From Nocardiopsis potens DSM 45234 (GTDB lineage: Bacteria > Actinomycetota > Actinomycetes > Streptosporangiales > Streptosporangiaceae): a stretch of 64,000 nucleotides of DNA. The DNA is taken from contig NZ_ANBB01000017.1 in assembly GCF_000341105.1 (NCBI RefSeq), positions 33,394 to 97,393 of the forward strand. Direction: 5' to 3'. Positions 50,510 through 58,540 of the stretch are shown here, in pieces. The notes under the pieces were generated by a model. It ran no database searches. It saw only the letters and a list, made by a program, of their open reading frames with translations, and was not told the DNA's origin. Numbering within the stretch: position 1 is the first letter of the stretch; every line of letters begins with the position of its first letter. The position numbers and the translations under genes were made by a program.

Positions 50510-51733
50510 TCAGCTGAGCCGCTCGAAGACGGCCGCCATGCCCTGGCCGCCGCCCACGCACATGGTCTCCAGGCCGAAGGTCTTGTCGTGGAACTGCAGC
50601 CCGTTGAGCAGGGTTCCGGTGATCCGGGCGCCGGTCATGCCGAACGGGTGGCCGACCGCGATCGCCCCGCCGTTCACGTTGAGCTGGGAGTCGATGTCGA
50701 TGCCCAGGTCGTCGGCGGACGGCAGCACCTGGGCGGCGAACGCCTCGTTGATCTCCACCAGGTCGATGTCGGAGATGGTCATGCCGGCGCGGCCGAGCGC
50801 CTGCCGGGAGGCCTCCACCGGGCCCAGGCCCATGATCTCCGGGGAGAGCGCGCTGACCCCGGTGGACACGATCCGGGCCAGCGGGGTGATGCCCAGCTGC
50901 CGGGCCTTGGCGTCGCTCATGATCACCACCGCGGCGGCGCCGTCGTTCAGCGGGCAGCAGTTGCCCGCGGTGACCGTGCCGTCGGGGCGGAACACCGGCT
51001 TGAGCTGGGACACCTTCTCGTAGGTGGTGCCCGGGCGGGGGCCGTCGTCCTTGCTCGCCACGGTGCCGTCGGGCAGCGTGACCGGGGTGATCTCCCGCTC
51101 CCAGAACCCGTTCTCGATCGCCTTCTCGGCGAGGTTCTGCGAGCGCACCCCGAACTCGTCCTGGCGCTGCCGGGAGAGCCCGCGCATCTGCACCACGTTC
51201 TCCGCGGTCTGCCCCATGGCGATGTAGACGTCGGGGACCTCGCCGTCCTCGCGCGGGTCGGTCCAGGCGGCGGCGCCGCCCTCGGCCCGCTTGGCGGTGC
51301 GCTCCTCGGCCCCGGCGAACAGCGGGTTCTTGGTGTCCGGCAGCGAGTCGCTGTTGCCCTTGGTGAACCGGCTGACCATCTCCACGCCGGCGGAGACGAA
51401 CACGTCGCCCTCTCCGGCCTTGATGGCGTGGTAGGCCATCCGGGTGGTCTGCAGGCTGGAGGAGCAGTACCGGGTGACGGTGGCGCCGGGGACGGTGTCC
51501 AGCCCGAGCTGCACCGCGATCACCCGGGCCAGGTTGTTGCCCTGCTCCCCGCCGGGCAGGCCGCAGCCGAGCAGCAGGTCGTCGATGTCCTCCGGGTCGA
51601 GCTGGGGGACCTTGGCCAGCGCGGCGGTGATGATCTGCGCGGTGATGTCGTCGGCCCGGAGGTCCTTCAGCGACCCTTTGAAAGCGCGCCCGATGGGCGA
51701 GCGCGCGGTCGCGACGATGACGGCTTCAGGCAT
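50510..51733 (-). CDS. Thiolase (acetyl-CoA C-acyltransferase)
   Basis: A 407-residue degradative-type thiolase. The nucleophilic Cys lies in TVTRYCSSSLQT, the CoA-binding and catalytic His in GAIAVGHPFGMTGAR, and the general-acid Cys in ETMCVGGGQGMAAV, with NEAFAAQ before. It either cleaves 3-ketoacyl-CoA in beta-oxidation or condenses acetyl-CoA. The usual FadB partner is not next to it, so the gene is a lone unit. The ATG lies at 51733. Confidence 0.94.
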   Translation of the reverse strand: MPEAVIVATARSPIGRAFKGSLKDLRADDITAQIITAALAKVPQLDPEDIDDLLLGCGLPGGEQGNNLARVIAVQLGLDTVPGATVTRYCSSSLQTTRMAYHAIKAGEGDVFVSAGVEMVSRFTKGNSDSLPDTKNPLFAGAEERTAKRAEGGAAAWTDPREDGEVPDVYIAMGQTAENVVQMRGLSRQRQDEFGVRSQNLAEKAIENGFWEREITPVTLPDGTVASKDDGPRPGTTYEKVSQLKPVFRPDGTVTAGNCCPLNDGAAAVVIMSDAKARQLGITPLARIVSTGVSALSPEIMGLGPVEASRQALGRAGMTISDIDLVEINEAFAAQVLPSADDLGIDIDSQLNVNGGAIAVGHPFGMTGARITGTLLNGLQFHDKTFGLETMCVGGGQGMAAVFERLS

Positions 51734-51800
51734 GCTCGCGGCCCTTCTCGATGGTGCGCGGGGCGGCCCCCGCGCAGGAGATCACGTTATTACCGGCACG

Positions 51801-52835
51801 TTAACCTGTGCCGTCCCCGGCGCCGCCGCCCGGGGTCGGGGTACCCGCTCCGGCCGCTGCCGGCGGCTGCGCCGCGGGCGCCTCGGGGCGGCGCCGCAGC
51901 AGCATCGCCCAGCGGCCGAGCGGCCCGCGCTCCCGCCCGGCAACCTCGGTCCCGGAGACCTCGGTGCCCGGCCGGTCGACGGCCGCGGCCGCGGCCCGGT
52001 GCACCGGCAGCACCCGCTCCGGCGCCTCCTCCGCCTCCTCCAGCTCGGGCAGCAGCCCCAGCGCGACGCAGGCCGAGGGGAGCACCACCGACGCGGCGGC
52101 CGCGTAGCCGCGCGCCGAGGGGTGGAACCGGTCCGGGCCGAACAGCTCCTCCGGGCGGGCCCAGAACTCGTCGGCCAGCAGGTCGGTCAGCGAGACGGTG
52201 CGCCCGCCGGCCTCCACCACCGCGACCGTCTGCGCGGCCGCCAGCCGCCGGGAGGCGCGCCGCGCCACCGTCCGCAGCGGCCACCCGATCGGGCGGACGC
52301 TGCCCAGGTCCGGGCAGGTGGCCACGACGACCTCGGCGCCGCCCGCGCGCAGCCGGCGCACCGCGTCGCGCAGGTGGTCGGCGGAGTCGGCGGGGCGGGT
52401 CAGCCGGATCACGTCGTTGGCGCCGATGAACACCACGGCCAGGTCGACCGGGGCGCCGCGCAGCCGGTCCAGCTGCGAGCCCAGGTCGGCGGAGGCCGCG
52501 CCGACCACCGACATGTTGCGCAGCCGCACCGGCCGGTCGGCGACGGCCGCGAGGCCCTCGGCGAGCAGCACCCCGGGGGTCAGCGGCCCCTCGGTCAGCG
52601 CGAACCCCGCCGCGGTGGAGTCGCCGAACAGCGCGAAGGAGATCGGCGGCCCGTCTCCGTCGCCGTAGGTCCGGCGCACCCGCGGCCGCCTCCACTCGGT
52701 GAACCCGACCGCCCGGTGCGCCAACCTGGCCTGCAGGTACAGCAGCGCCACCGTGCCCGCCCCGAGCAGCGTCAGACCGCCGCCCCCGAACGCCGTGGCG
52801 GTCGCGATCCTCCGCGCCCTCACCGCCCGCAGCAT
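51801..52835 (-). CDS. SGNH/GDSL-family hydrolase with an N-terminal membrane anchor
   Basis: A 344-residue protein beginning with a basic segment and a single hydrophobic helix (ATAFGGGGLTLLGAGTVALL, residues about 12-31), then an SGNH esterase domain: block I FALFGDSTAAGF (G-D-S), block III VVFIGANDVIRL (G-x-N-D) and block V DRFHPSARGY (D-x-x-H). It is probably anchored and extracytoplasmic, acting on lipid or carbohydrate esters. The C-terminal 75 residues are low-complexity. The ATG at 52835 has GGGAGG close upstream. It is divergent from cbs. Confidence 0.88.
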   Translation of the reverse strand: MLRAVRARRIATATAFGGGGLTLLGAGTVALLYLQARLAHRAVGFTEWRRPRVRRTYGDGDGPPISFALFGDSTAAGFALTEGPLTPGVLLAEGLAAVADRPVRLRNMSVVGAASADLGSQLDRLRGAPVDLAVVFIGANDVIRLTRPADSADHLRDAVRRLRAGGAEVVVATCPDLGSVRPIGWPLRTVARRASRRLAAAQTVAVVEAGGRTVSLTDLLADEFWARPEELFGPDRFHPSARGYAAAASVVLPSACVALGLLPELEEAEEAPERVLPVHRAAAAAVDRPGTEVSGTEVAGRERGPLGRWAMLLRRRPEAPAAQPPAAAGAGTPTPGGGAGDGTG

Positions 52836-53033
52836 CTCCCGCCTCCCGCCCGTACCCCTGATCGGCACACCGACGGGGCGCGGTGCCGCGCCCCACTAGG
52901 AGGGTGCCCCCTGCGCGCCCGAGGTACGCCCCGCACGGGGCCGCCCCCGGGCGGTAATGTCGGGCCACGACAGGGGAGAACGTCCGCAACCAGGGCGGAT
53001 CCCCGGACAATGGCGTCGGAAGGAAGAACCCTC

Positions 53034-54401
53034 ATGCGGGTGCACGAGTCTTTGATCGACCTCGTCGGAGACACCCCGCTGCTGCGGCTGAACAAGGTGA
53101 CCGAAGGCCTGGCGCCGACCGTGCTGGCCAAGGTCGAGTACTTCAACCCCGGCGGGTCGGTGAAGGACCGGATCGCCCTGCGCATGGTCGAGCAGGCGGA
53201 GAAGGACGGACTCATCGGCCCCGGCGGGACCATCGTCGAGCCCACCTCCGGCAACACCGGCGTGGGCCTGGCCATCGTCGCCGCCCAGCGCGGCTACCGG
53301 TGCGTGTTCGTCTGCCCGGACAAGGTCGGCGCGGACAAGCTCGCGGTGCTGCGCGCCTACGGCGCCGAGGTGGTGGTCTGCCCGACCACCGTGGCGCCGG
53401 ACCACCCGGAGTCCTACTACTCGGTCTCCGACCGCCTCGCGCAGAGCATCCCCGGTGCCTGGAAGCCGAACCAGTACACCAACCAGAACAACCCGGAGTC
53501 GCACTACCGCTCCACCGGCCCGGAGATCTGGGAGCAGACCGAGGGGCGGATCACCCACTTCGTGGCCGGCATCGGCACCGGCGGCACCATCACCGGGACC
53601 GGCCGCTACCTCAAGGAGGCCTCCGGCGGCCGGGTCAAGGTGATCGGCGCGGACCCGGAGGGCTCGGTCTACTCCGGCGGCAGCGGCCGCCCCTACCTGG
53701 TCGAGGGGGTCGGCGAGGACATCTGGCCGGAGACCTACGACCCGGAGATCTGCGACGAGGTCATCGCGGTCAGCGACAAGGACTCCTTCCTGATGACCCG
53801 CCGGCTGGCCAAGGAGGAGACGCTGCTGGTCGGCGGCTCCTGCGGGCTGGCCGTGCAGGCGGCGCTGCGGGTGGCCGAGACCGCCTCCCCCGAGGACGTC
53901 ATCGTGGTGCTGCTGCCCGACGGCGGCCGCGGCTACCTGGGCAAGATCTTCAACGACGACTGGATGGCCGACTACGGCTTCCTCAGCGCCGCGACCGAGG
54001 AGCCCACCGCCGCCGACGTGCTCAACGGCAAGGCCGGCGACCTGCCCGAGTTCGTGCACGTCCACCCGCACGAGACGGTGGGCACCGCGGTGGAGATCAT
54101 GCGCGAGTACGGGGTCAGCCAGCTCCCGGTGATGAAGGAGGAGCCCCCGGTGATGGCGGCGGAGGTGGTCGGCTCCATCGCCGAGCGCGACGTGCTGGAC
54201 GCGCTCTTCACCGACAAGGTCCGGCTGGAGGACACGATCGCCGACCACATGAGCCCGCCGCTGCCGGTGGTCGGCGGCGGCGAGCCGGTCAGCGAGTGCG
54301 TCCGGCTGCTGCAGGGCGCCGGCGCGGTGGTGGTCCTCCGCGACGGCAAGCCCGCGGGCGTCCTCACCCGCCAGGACGTCCTGGCCCACCTGGCCGGCTG
54401 A
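53034..54401 (+). CDS. Cystathionine beta-synthase with a C-terminal CBS pair
   Basis: A 455-residue PLP enzyme that condenses homocysteine with serine (or O-acetylserine) to cystathionine. It shows the PLP lysine in NPGGSVKDRIALRM, the substrate loop PTSGNTGVGLAIV and the phosphate loop GIGTGGTITGTGRYL. The last ~120 residues are two CBS motifs (HVHPHETVGTAVEIMREYG; DHMSPPLPVVGG), which in relatives bind adenosine ligands. The ATG at 53034 has GGAAGGAAG upstream. Cystathionine gamma-synthase is encoded 1 kb downstream, giving both halves of transsulfuration. Confidence 0.95.
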   Translation: MRVHESLIDLVGDTPLLRLNKVTEGLAPTVLAKVEYFNPGGSVKDRIALRMVEQAEKDGLIGPGGTIVEPTSGNTGVGLAIVAAQRGYRCVFVCPDKVGADKLAVLRAYGAEVVVCPTTVAPDHPESYYSVSDRLAQSIPGAWKPNQYTNQNNPESHYRSTGPEIWEQTEGRITHFVAGIGTGGTITGTGRYLKEASGGRVKVIGADPEGSVYSGGSGRPYLVEGVGEDIWPETYDPEICDEVIAVSDKDSFLMTRRLAKEETLLVGGSCGLAVQAALRVAETASPEDVIVVLLPDGGRGYLGKIFNDDWMADYGFLSAATEEPTAADVLNGKAGDLPEFVHVHPHETVGTAVEIMREYGVSQLPVMKEEPPVMAAEVVGSIAERDVLDALFTDKVRLEDTIADHMSPPLPVVGGGEPVSECVRLLQGAGAVVVLRDGKPAGVLTRQDVLAHLAG

Positions 54402-54409
54402 GGAACCGC

Positions 54410-54470
54410 GCGGTGCAGCGCTGCCCTGTCGAGCCCAGCCGGCGGTGCAGCGCTGCCCTGTCGAGCCCAG
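54410..54470. repeat. Two direct 29-base repeats after cbs
   Basis: 54410-54438 and 54442-54470 are identical, starting GCGGTGCAGCGCTGCCCTGT and ending GAGCCCAG, with a 3-base gap (32-base period). The second copy runs into the following hairpin. Confidence 0.93.
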
Positions 54471-54497
54471 GGCCGTTGCTTTTTCCCGGCCCTGGGC
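54465..54497 (+). terminator. Terminator after cbs
   Basis: GCCCAGGGCC pairs perfectly with GGCCCTGGGC around a 13-base T-rich loop. A second, wider dyad (GTTGCTTTTTCCCGG at 54475 against CCGGGCAAAAGCAAC ending near 54545) overlaps it, so two alternative structures are possible. Confidence 0.7.
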
Positions 54498-54706
54498 GCA
54501 CGTCCCGCGCGGGATCGCCGGGGCGGTGAGCCGGGCAAAAGCAACAGGCCGGGGCTCAACATCGTCGTCGTACCACCGCGACGACGCTGAGCTCGACGAG
54601 GTGGGCGCGGGGCCGGGGGAGGAGACCCGCGGAAAGAACCGGGGGCGCTGCGGCGGTGCCGCCCGGCGCCGGTTACAGTGCACCTCGTCATTACCCGTCG
54701 GTAGAT
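54498..54706. other. Intergenic region rich in inverted repeats
   Basis: It contains the right arm of the wide dyad (near 54531-54545) and a TCGTCG/CGACGA dyad near 54570-54590. TTACAG at 54673 and TAGATA at 54702 could belong to the acyltransferase promoter. No gene is seen. Confidence 0.4.
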
Positions 54707-55447
54707 ATGGGGCTCCGGGTGTCACGGCTGTTCTCCTGGATGATGCGGGCGGCGTGGTCCTGGGCGCGCCGCAGCGCCGAGATCCGCCACGGGTCGCGGG
54801 CGGCCCGCCGCTTCGCCGGCTACGGCCCCGGCACCTCGATCGCCTTCCCCACCGCGACGGTCTTCGGCGAGCCCTGGATCGAACTGGGCGCGCACACCCT
54901 GATCGGCGCGGACATCACCCTGGCCGCGGGCATGCTGCCCGGCCTGGACCTGGGGCCGCGGCCGCTGGTCCGGATCGGCGACGGGTGCACCGTCGGGCGC
55001 GGGTCGCACATCGTCGCGCACTGCTCGATCGAGATCGGCGACCACGTCTTCACCGGCCCCTACGTCTACATCACCGACCAGAACCACGTGTACAGCGACA
55101 CCGAGGTGCCGGTGGGCCGGCAGTGGCCGGTGGACGACCCGGTGCGGATCGGCTCCGGCACCTGGATCGGCGCCAACGCGGTGGTGCTCCCCGGGGCGCG
55201 GCTGGGCCGCAACTGCGTGGTGGCCGCCGGCACGGTGGTCCGCCCCGGCGAATACCCCGACCACAGCGTGATCGCCGGCGTGCCCGGCCGGATCGTCCGC
55301 CGGCACGACGCCGAGGCGGGCTGGATCCCCCCGCTGCGCCCGCCGGGCGACCGCCCCGACGGCCCGCACCCGTCCCGCCCCGGCGGCACCTGCGCCGCAG
55401 AGGCGGGGAAGGGAAGGACGGGGCGCCGGAGGGGGCCGACGATCTAG
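54707..55447 (+). CDS. Left-handed beta-helix acyltransferase (sugar O-acetyltransferase type)
   Basis: A 246-residue hexapeptide-repeat transferase. Repeats run from about residue 60 to 200: IGADITLAAGM, IGDGCTVGRGSHIVAHCSI, VYITDQNHVYSD (with the catalytic His of the family), IGSGTWIGANAVVLPGARLG and the terminal VIAGVPGRIVRRH. Such enzymes O-acetylate sugars, antibiotics or cell-envelope glycans; the substrate is open. The C-terminal 40 residues are Pro/Gly-rich. The ATG at 54707 is chosen because the N-terminus then begins with MGLRVSRLFSWMMRAAW, an amphipathic helix. Its end abuts the next promoter. Confidence 0.85.
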   Translation: MGLRVSRLFSWMMRAAWSWARRSAEIRHGSRAARRFAGYGPGTSIAFPTATVFGEPWIELGAHTLIGADITLAAGMLPGLDLGPRPLVRIGDGCTVGRGSHIVAHCSIEIGDHVFTGPYVYITDQNHVYSDTEVPVGRQWPVDDPVRIGSGTWIGANAVVLPGARLGRNCVVAAGTVVRPGEYPDHSVIAGVPGRIVRRHDAEAGWIPPLRPPGDRPDGPHPSRPGGTCAAEAGKGRTGRRRGPTI

Positions 55448-55450
55448 TGT
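55445..55450 (+). promoter_or_regulatory. -10 element of the cystathionine gamma-synthase gene
   Basis: TAGTGT ends six bases before the ATG at 55457, predicting a leaderless mRNA. It overlaps the acyltransferase stop codon (TAG at 55445-55447). Confidence 0.5.
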
Positions 55451-55456
55451 GGTGCC

Positions 55457-56599
55457 ATGACGTTCGACGGGTTTGAGACGCTGGCGATCCACGCCGGCCA
55501 GGAGGCCGACGCCGAGACGGGTGCGGTCGTCGTCCCCATCTACCAGACCAGTACCTACGCCCAGGACGGCGTGGGCGGACTGCGCGGCGGCTACGAGTAC
55601 TCGCGCACCGCCAACCCCACCCGGGCCGCGCTGGAGGAGTGCCTGGCCGCGCTCGAATCCGGTGCGCGCGGGCTGGCGTTCGCCTCCGGCATGGCGGCCG
55701 AGGACACCCTGCTGCGCACCATCGCCGGCCCCGGGGACCACGTGATCATCCCCGGCGACGCCTACGGCGGCACCTTCCGGCTCTTCTCCAAGGTCCTGGA
55801 GCGCTGGGGCCTGGAGTGGGACGCGGTGGACCAGACCGACCCGGCCGCGGTGCGCCGCGCGATGCGGCCGTCCACGGTCGCGGTGTGGACCGAGTCGCCG
55901 ACCAACCCGCTGCTCAACATCACCGACATCGAGACGATGGCGGAGATCGCGCACGACGGCGGGGCGCTGCTGGTGGTGGACAACACCTTCGCCTCGCCCT
56001 ACCTGCAGCGGCCGCTGCTGCTCGGCGCCGACGCGGTGGTGCACTCCACCACCAAGTACCTGGGCGGCCACTCCGACGTGGTCGGCGGCGCCCTGGTGGT
56101 CGCCGACCCGGAGCTGGGCGAGCGGATCGCCTTCCACCAGAACACCATGGGGGCGGTCGCCGGGCCGTTCGACGCCTGGCTGACCCTGCGCGGCGCCAAG
56201 ACGCTCGGCGTCCGGATGGACCGGCACTGCGCCAACGCGGAGAAGGTCGTCGAGGCGCTCTCCGGCCACCCGGCGGTGCGCGAGGTGCTCTACCCGGGCC
56301 TGTCGGAGCACCCGGGGCACAAGGTCGCCGAGCGGCAGATGCGGGCGTTCGGCGGCATGGTCTCGTTCCGGCTGCGGGACGGGGAGGAGGCCGCGCTGCG
56401 GGTCTGCGAGCGGGCCCGGCTGTTCACCCTGGGCGAGTCGCTGGGCGGCGTGGAGTCGCTGATCGAGCACCCGGCCCGGATGACGCACGCCTCCACCGCC
56501 GGCTCGCCGCTGGAGGTCCCGGCCGACCTGGTCCGGCTCTCGGTGGGCATCGAGTCCGCCGACGACCTGGTGGCCGACCTGCTCTCCGCGCTGGGCTGA
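55457..56599 (+). CDS. Cystathionine gamma-synthase/lyase family PLP enzyme
   Basis: A 380-residue Cys/Met-metabolism PLP enzyme. The N-terminal TLAIHAGQEADAETGAVVVP and PIYQTSTYAQ, the YEYSRTANPTR motif, the PLP lysine in VHSTTKYLGGHSDVVGG, and FTLGESLGGVESLIEHPA are diagnostic. It either forms cystathionine from O-acyl-homoserine and cysteine or cleaves cystathionine. The cbs neighbour suggests participation in reverse transsulfuration (homocysteine to cysteine). Family sequence alone does not separate the two activities. It is probably leaderless; a hairpin follows at 56618. Confidence 0.93.
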   Translation: MTFDGFETLAIHAGQEADAETGAVVVPIYQTSTYAQDGVGGLRGGYEYSRTANPTRAALEECLAALESGARGLAFASGMAAEDTLLRTIAGPGDHVIIPGDAYGGTFRLFSKVLERWGLEWDAVDQTDPAAVRRAMRPSTVAVWTESPTNPLLNITDIETMAEIAHDGGALLVVDNTFASPYLQRPLLLGADAVVHSTTKYLGGHSDVVGGALVVADPELGERIAFHQNTMGAVAGPFDAWLTLRGAKTLGVRMDRHCANAEKVVEALSGHPAVREVLYPGLSEHPGHKVAERQMRAFGGMVSFRLRDGEEAALRVCERARLFTLGESLGGVESLIEHPARMTHASTAGSPLEVPADLVRLSVGIESADDLVADLLSALG

Positions 56600-56617
56600 G
56601 CAGGGCCGCCGACGACG

Positions 56618-56655
56618 GGCAGGGCCGTCCGGGAGGGTTCCCGGGCGGCCCTGCC
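56618..56655 (+). terminator. Terminator after the cystathionine gamma-synthase gene
   Basis: GGCAGGGCCGTCCGGG pairs with 56640-56655 with one G-U around a 6-base loop, followed by GTCTTGT. Confidence 0.82.
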
Positions 56656-56744
56656 GTCTTGTCCGGTGGGGGTGCCGTCCGGGACGGGCCCGGACGGCGG
56701 AGCGGGGGCGCGGAGACCCCGCTCGAGGGTCGGATCCCCAAGGG

Positions 56745-57032
56745 TCAGATCAGTGTCCGCTCCCGCCCCGGGGCGGAGTCCTTCCCGTCGCCGCCGGTCT
56801 CCCCGCCGGCCTCCTGGCGGGGGCGGGGGACCGCGACCTGCTCGGGGAAGCGGACCCCGGAGAGGGCGCGGCCGGCCCCGGAGAAGGAGCGGTGCGCGGT
56901 CCCGGAGCGGAGCGCCCGGTAGTGGCCGCGGTCGTTGCGCCGGATGCCGATGGAAGCGGCGAAGAGCAGGCCGAGCAGGGCGCTGAAGAACACCACCAGC
57001 ACGACGGTGATGATCCCGATGAACAGGTGCAT
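56745..57032 (-). CDS. Small single-helix membrane protein, module 1
   Basis: A 95-residue protein with a hydrophobic helix at residues 3-28 (FIGIITVVLVVFFSALLGLL) and then a basic juxtamembrane segment IRRNDRGHYRALRSG; the rest is polar and low-complexity. AGGAG lies seven bases before the ATG at 57032, supporting expression. It is divergent from GntR gene 1, with paired TTGGTACGA motifs between. It shares the (D/E)RGH-x-LR motif after the helix with the protein at 58181-58384, so the two look paralogous. No known family is recognised. Confidence 0.75.
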   Translation of the reverse strand: MHLFIGIITVVLVVFFSALLGLLFAASIGIRRNDRGHYRALRSGTAHRSFSGAGRALSGVRFPEQVAVPRPRQEAGGETGGDGKDSAPGRERTLI

Positions 57033-57230
57033 CTTCTTCTCCTCTCATTCCACGCGGGAGGTCCGGTGGGGGCCCGCGCGACCCGGGGCGGCCCCGGGGA
57101 GGAAGTGAACCCGTGTGCTGAGTCGGATGGGGATCTGCCCGTCCTGCTCTCCTGTTCAGCTTGTCGGATTCATTCCTACAACTTTACTTTGCGCTCCTGG
57201 CGATGGTTCCGTCAAGACCAGTCAGTCGAA

Positions 57231-57321
57231 TCATTGGTACGAATTTTGCCGTGTGAGGGTTCAGTGTGGGGGTCCGGCTGGCATCCGGTCAAGGAGATTG
57301 AGTAGACTCATTGGTACGAAT
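57231..57321. promoter_or_regulatory. Two direct TCATTGGTACGAAT operators upstream of GntR gene 1
   Basis: Identical 14-base motifs lie at 57231-57244 and 57308-57321, 77 bases apart. Each core ATTGGTACGAAT is a near-palindrome around GTAC with one mismatched pair. The second is 30 bases before the GntR start. The region is unusually AT-rich for this genome. A related motif lies at 58504-58515. Confidence 0.7.
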
Positions 57322-57351
57322 AGGCGATGGGGAGCGGCTGGAGAGCTGACT

Positions 57352-58158
57352 ATGGAGCCACGGCACCTGGAGATCGCCCATGACCTCATGGAGGACATCG
57401 ACGAAGGGCGCTATCCTCCTGGCGCCGCGCTCCCCACCGAGGACAAGCTCATGGGGCGGTACGGCACCTCGCGCAACACGGTCCGCAGGGCGCTCCAGGA
57501 ACTCACCAGCCGCGGCCGGATCGACGTCAAGCAGGGCAGCGGCAGCACGGTCCGCAGCTACGACCCCGTCACCCACCTGGCCGACGCCTCCGCGGAAGGC
57601 GACGACGGCGAGCGCTACGCCTCCTACGTCGACCGGCCGGGGGGCGAGCGCGACGCCGAACCGCACGAGCGGCTCCGGGTGATGGTGGAGGCCGCCGGCG
57701 ACGCCGTCGCCGAACTGCTCGGCCTCGGTGAGGGCGACGACCGGTCCGTGGTGATCCGCCGCTGCGACCGCTACCTCGGCGGCCGGCTCTGGCAGCGGCA
57801 GATGGCCTACTACCCGCGCTCCCTCACCGCGGACACCCCCAGGGGGTCCGAGCTGGTCGGCCCCGAGGACATCCCGGGCGGCGCGCGGGCCCTGCTGGAG
57901 GAGATGGGCCACCCGCAGACCGGGTCCTGGGACGTGATCGGCGCCAAGATGCCCTCGCTCAAGGAGTCGACCCTGTTCTCGATCGGCCCGGGGGTCCCGC
58001 TGATGGTCCACGACCGCCTGGCCTACTCCGGCGACCGGCCGATCCGGCTGATCCGGACGGTGATGCCGGCCGACCGGCACCAGCTCCTCTACCACGAGGG
58101 CGAGCTGCCGCCCGAGGCGCTCCGCGCCGGTATGGGCGTCAACGTGCACGACCGCTGA
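57352..58158 (+). CDS. GntR-family (HutC/UTRA) regulator 1
   Basis: A 268-residue regulator with an N-terminal GntR winged helix (GAALPTEDKLMGRYGTSRNT, then VRRALQELTSRGRIDVKQG) and a UTRA effector domain (WQRQMAYYPRSLT; GAKMPSLKES; HDRLAYSGDRPIRLIRTVMP). UTRA proteins sense small molecules such as sugar phosphates. The ATG at 57352 has GGAGAG eight bases upstream. It is divergent from small-membrane-protein gene 1, sharing an intergenic region with two TTGGTACGA sites. Confidence 0.9.
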   Translation: MEPRHLEIAHDLMEDIDEGRYPPGAALPTEDKLMGRYGTSRNTVRRALQELTSRGRIDVKQGSGSTVRSYDPVTHLADASAEGDDGERYASYVDRPGGERDAEPHERLRVMVEAAGDAVAELLGLGEGDDRSVVIRRCDRYLGGRLWQRQMAYYPRSLTADTPRGSELVGPEDIPGGARALLEEMGHPQTGSWDVIGAKMPSLKESTLFSIGPGVPLMVHDRLAYSGDRPIRLIRTVMPADRHQLLYHEGELPPEALRAGMGVNVHDR

Positions 58159-58180
58159 GCGGGGGCGGCCGACCGCGGGC

Positions 58181-58384
58181 CTACACCCGGAGCCGCCGAT
58201 CCCGGCCGGCCCCCGTTCCGGCGGCGCGGCCGCCGGAACGGGGCGCGCCGCCCTCGTCGTCCTCGCGGAGGGAGCGGTGACCCCGCTCCCGGCCGTGCTG
58301 CCGGTCCCCGAAGGAGACCGCCAGCAGGAATCCGGCGGCGAGGCCGGTCAGCACCAGCCCGCCGATGATCAGAAGGATCGCCAT
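58181..58384 (-). CDS. Small single-helix membrane protein, module 2
   Basis: A 67-residue protein: hydrophobic helix MAILLIIGGLVLTGLAAGFL followed by the basic stretch GDRQHGRERGHRSLRED and a Gly/Arg-rich end. GGGAGG lies in front of the ATG at 58384. After the helix it shares the (D/E)RGH-x-LR motif with the protein at 56745-57032, and like it stands head-to-head with a GntR gene. Its 3' end overlaps a perfect hairpin (58211-58243). Function unknown; a membrane sensor or effector paired with the regulator is a guess. Confidence 0.7.
   Translation of the reverse strand: MAILLIIGGLVLTGLAAGFLLAVSFGDRQHGRERGHRSLREDDEGGAPRSGGRAAGTGAGRDRRLRV
58211..58243. terminator. Hairpin inside the 3' end of small-membrane-protein gene 2
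   Basis: CCCCGTTCCGGCGGC pairs perfectly with 58229-58243 around GCG. It is 52 bases past the GntR 1 stop and within the convergent coding end, so it can terminate the GntR 1 transcript while encoding residues of the small protein. Confidence 0.7.
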
Positions 58385-58503
58385 CGCGTCCTCCCTCCCT
58401 GTTCTCGGCCCTCGGGGGGCGCCGCTCCGGCCGGGGCGCCGGAGGAACACGGCCTTACGACCCACCCAGGGGTGCGGTTGAGTCATTATGCTTTGTAGGA
58501 CCT

Positions 58504-58515
58504 GTTGGTACGAGT
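58504..58515. promoter_or_regulatory. Third TTGGTACGA-type motif upstream of GntR gene 2
   Basis: GTTGGTACGAGT resembles the cores at 57233 and 57310 and lies 25 bases before the GntR 2 start and 120 bases from the divergent small gene. It suggests cross- or self-regulation by the GntR paralogues. Confidence 0.55.
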
Positions 58516-58540
58516 CCTTATACCCTCTGAGGAAGCGAGC

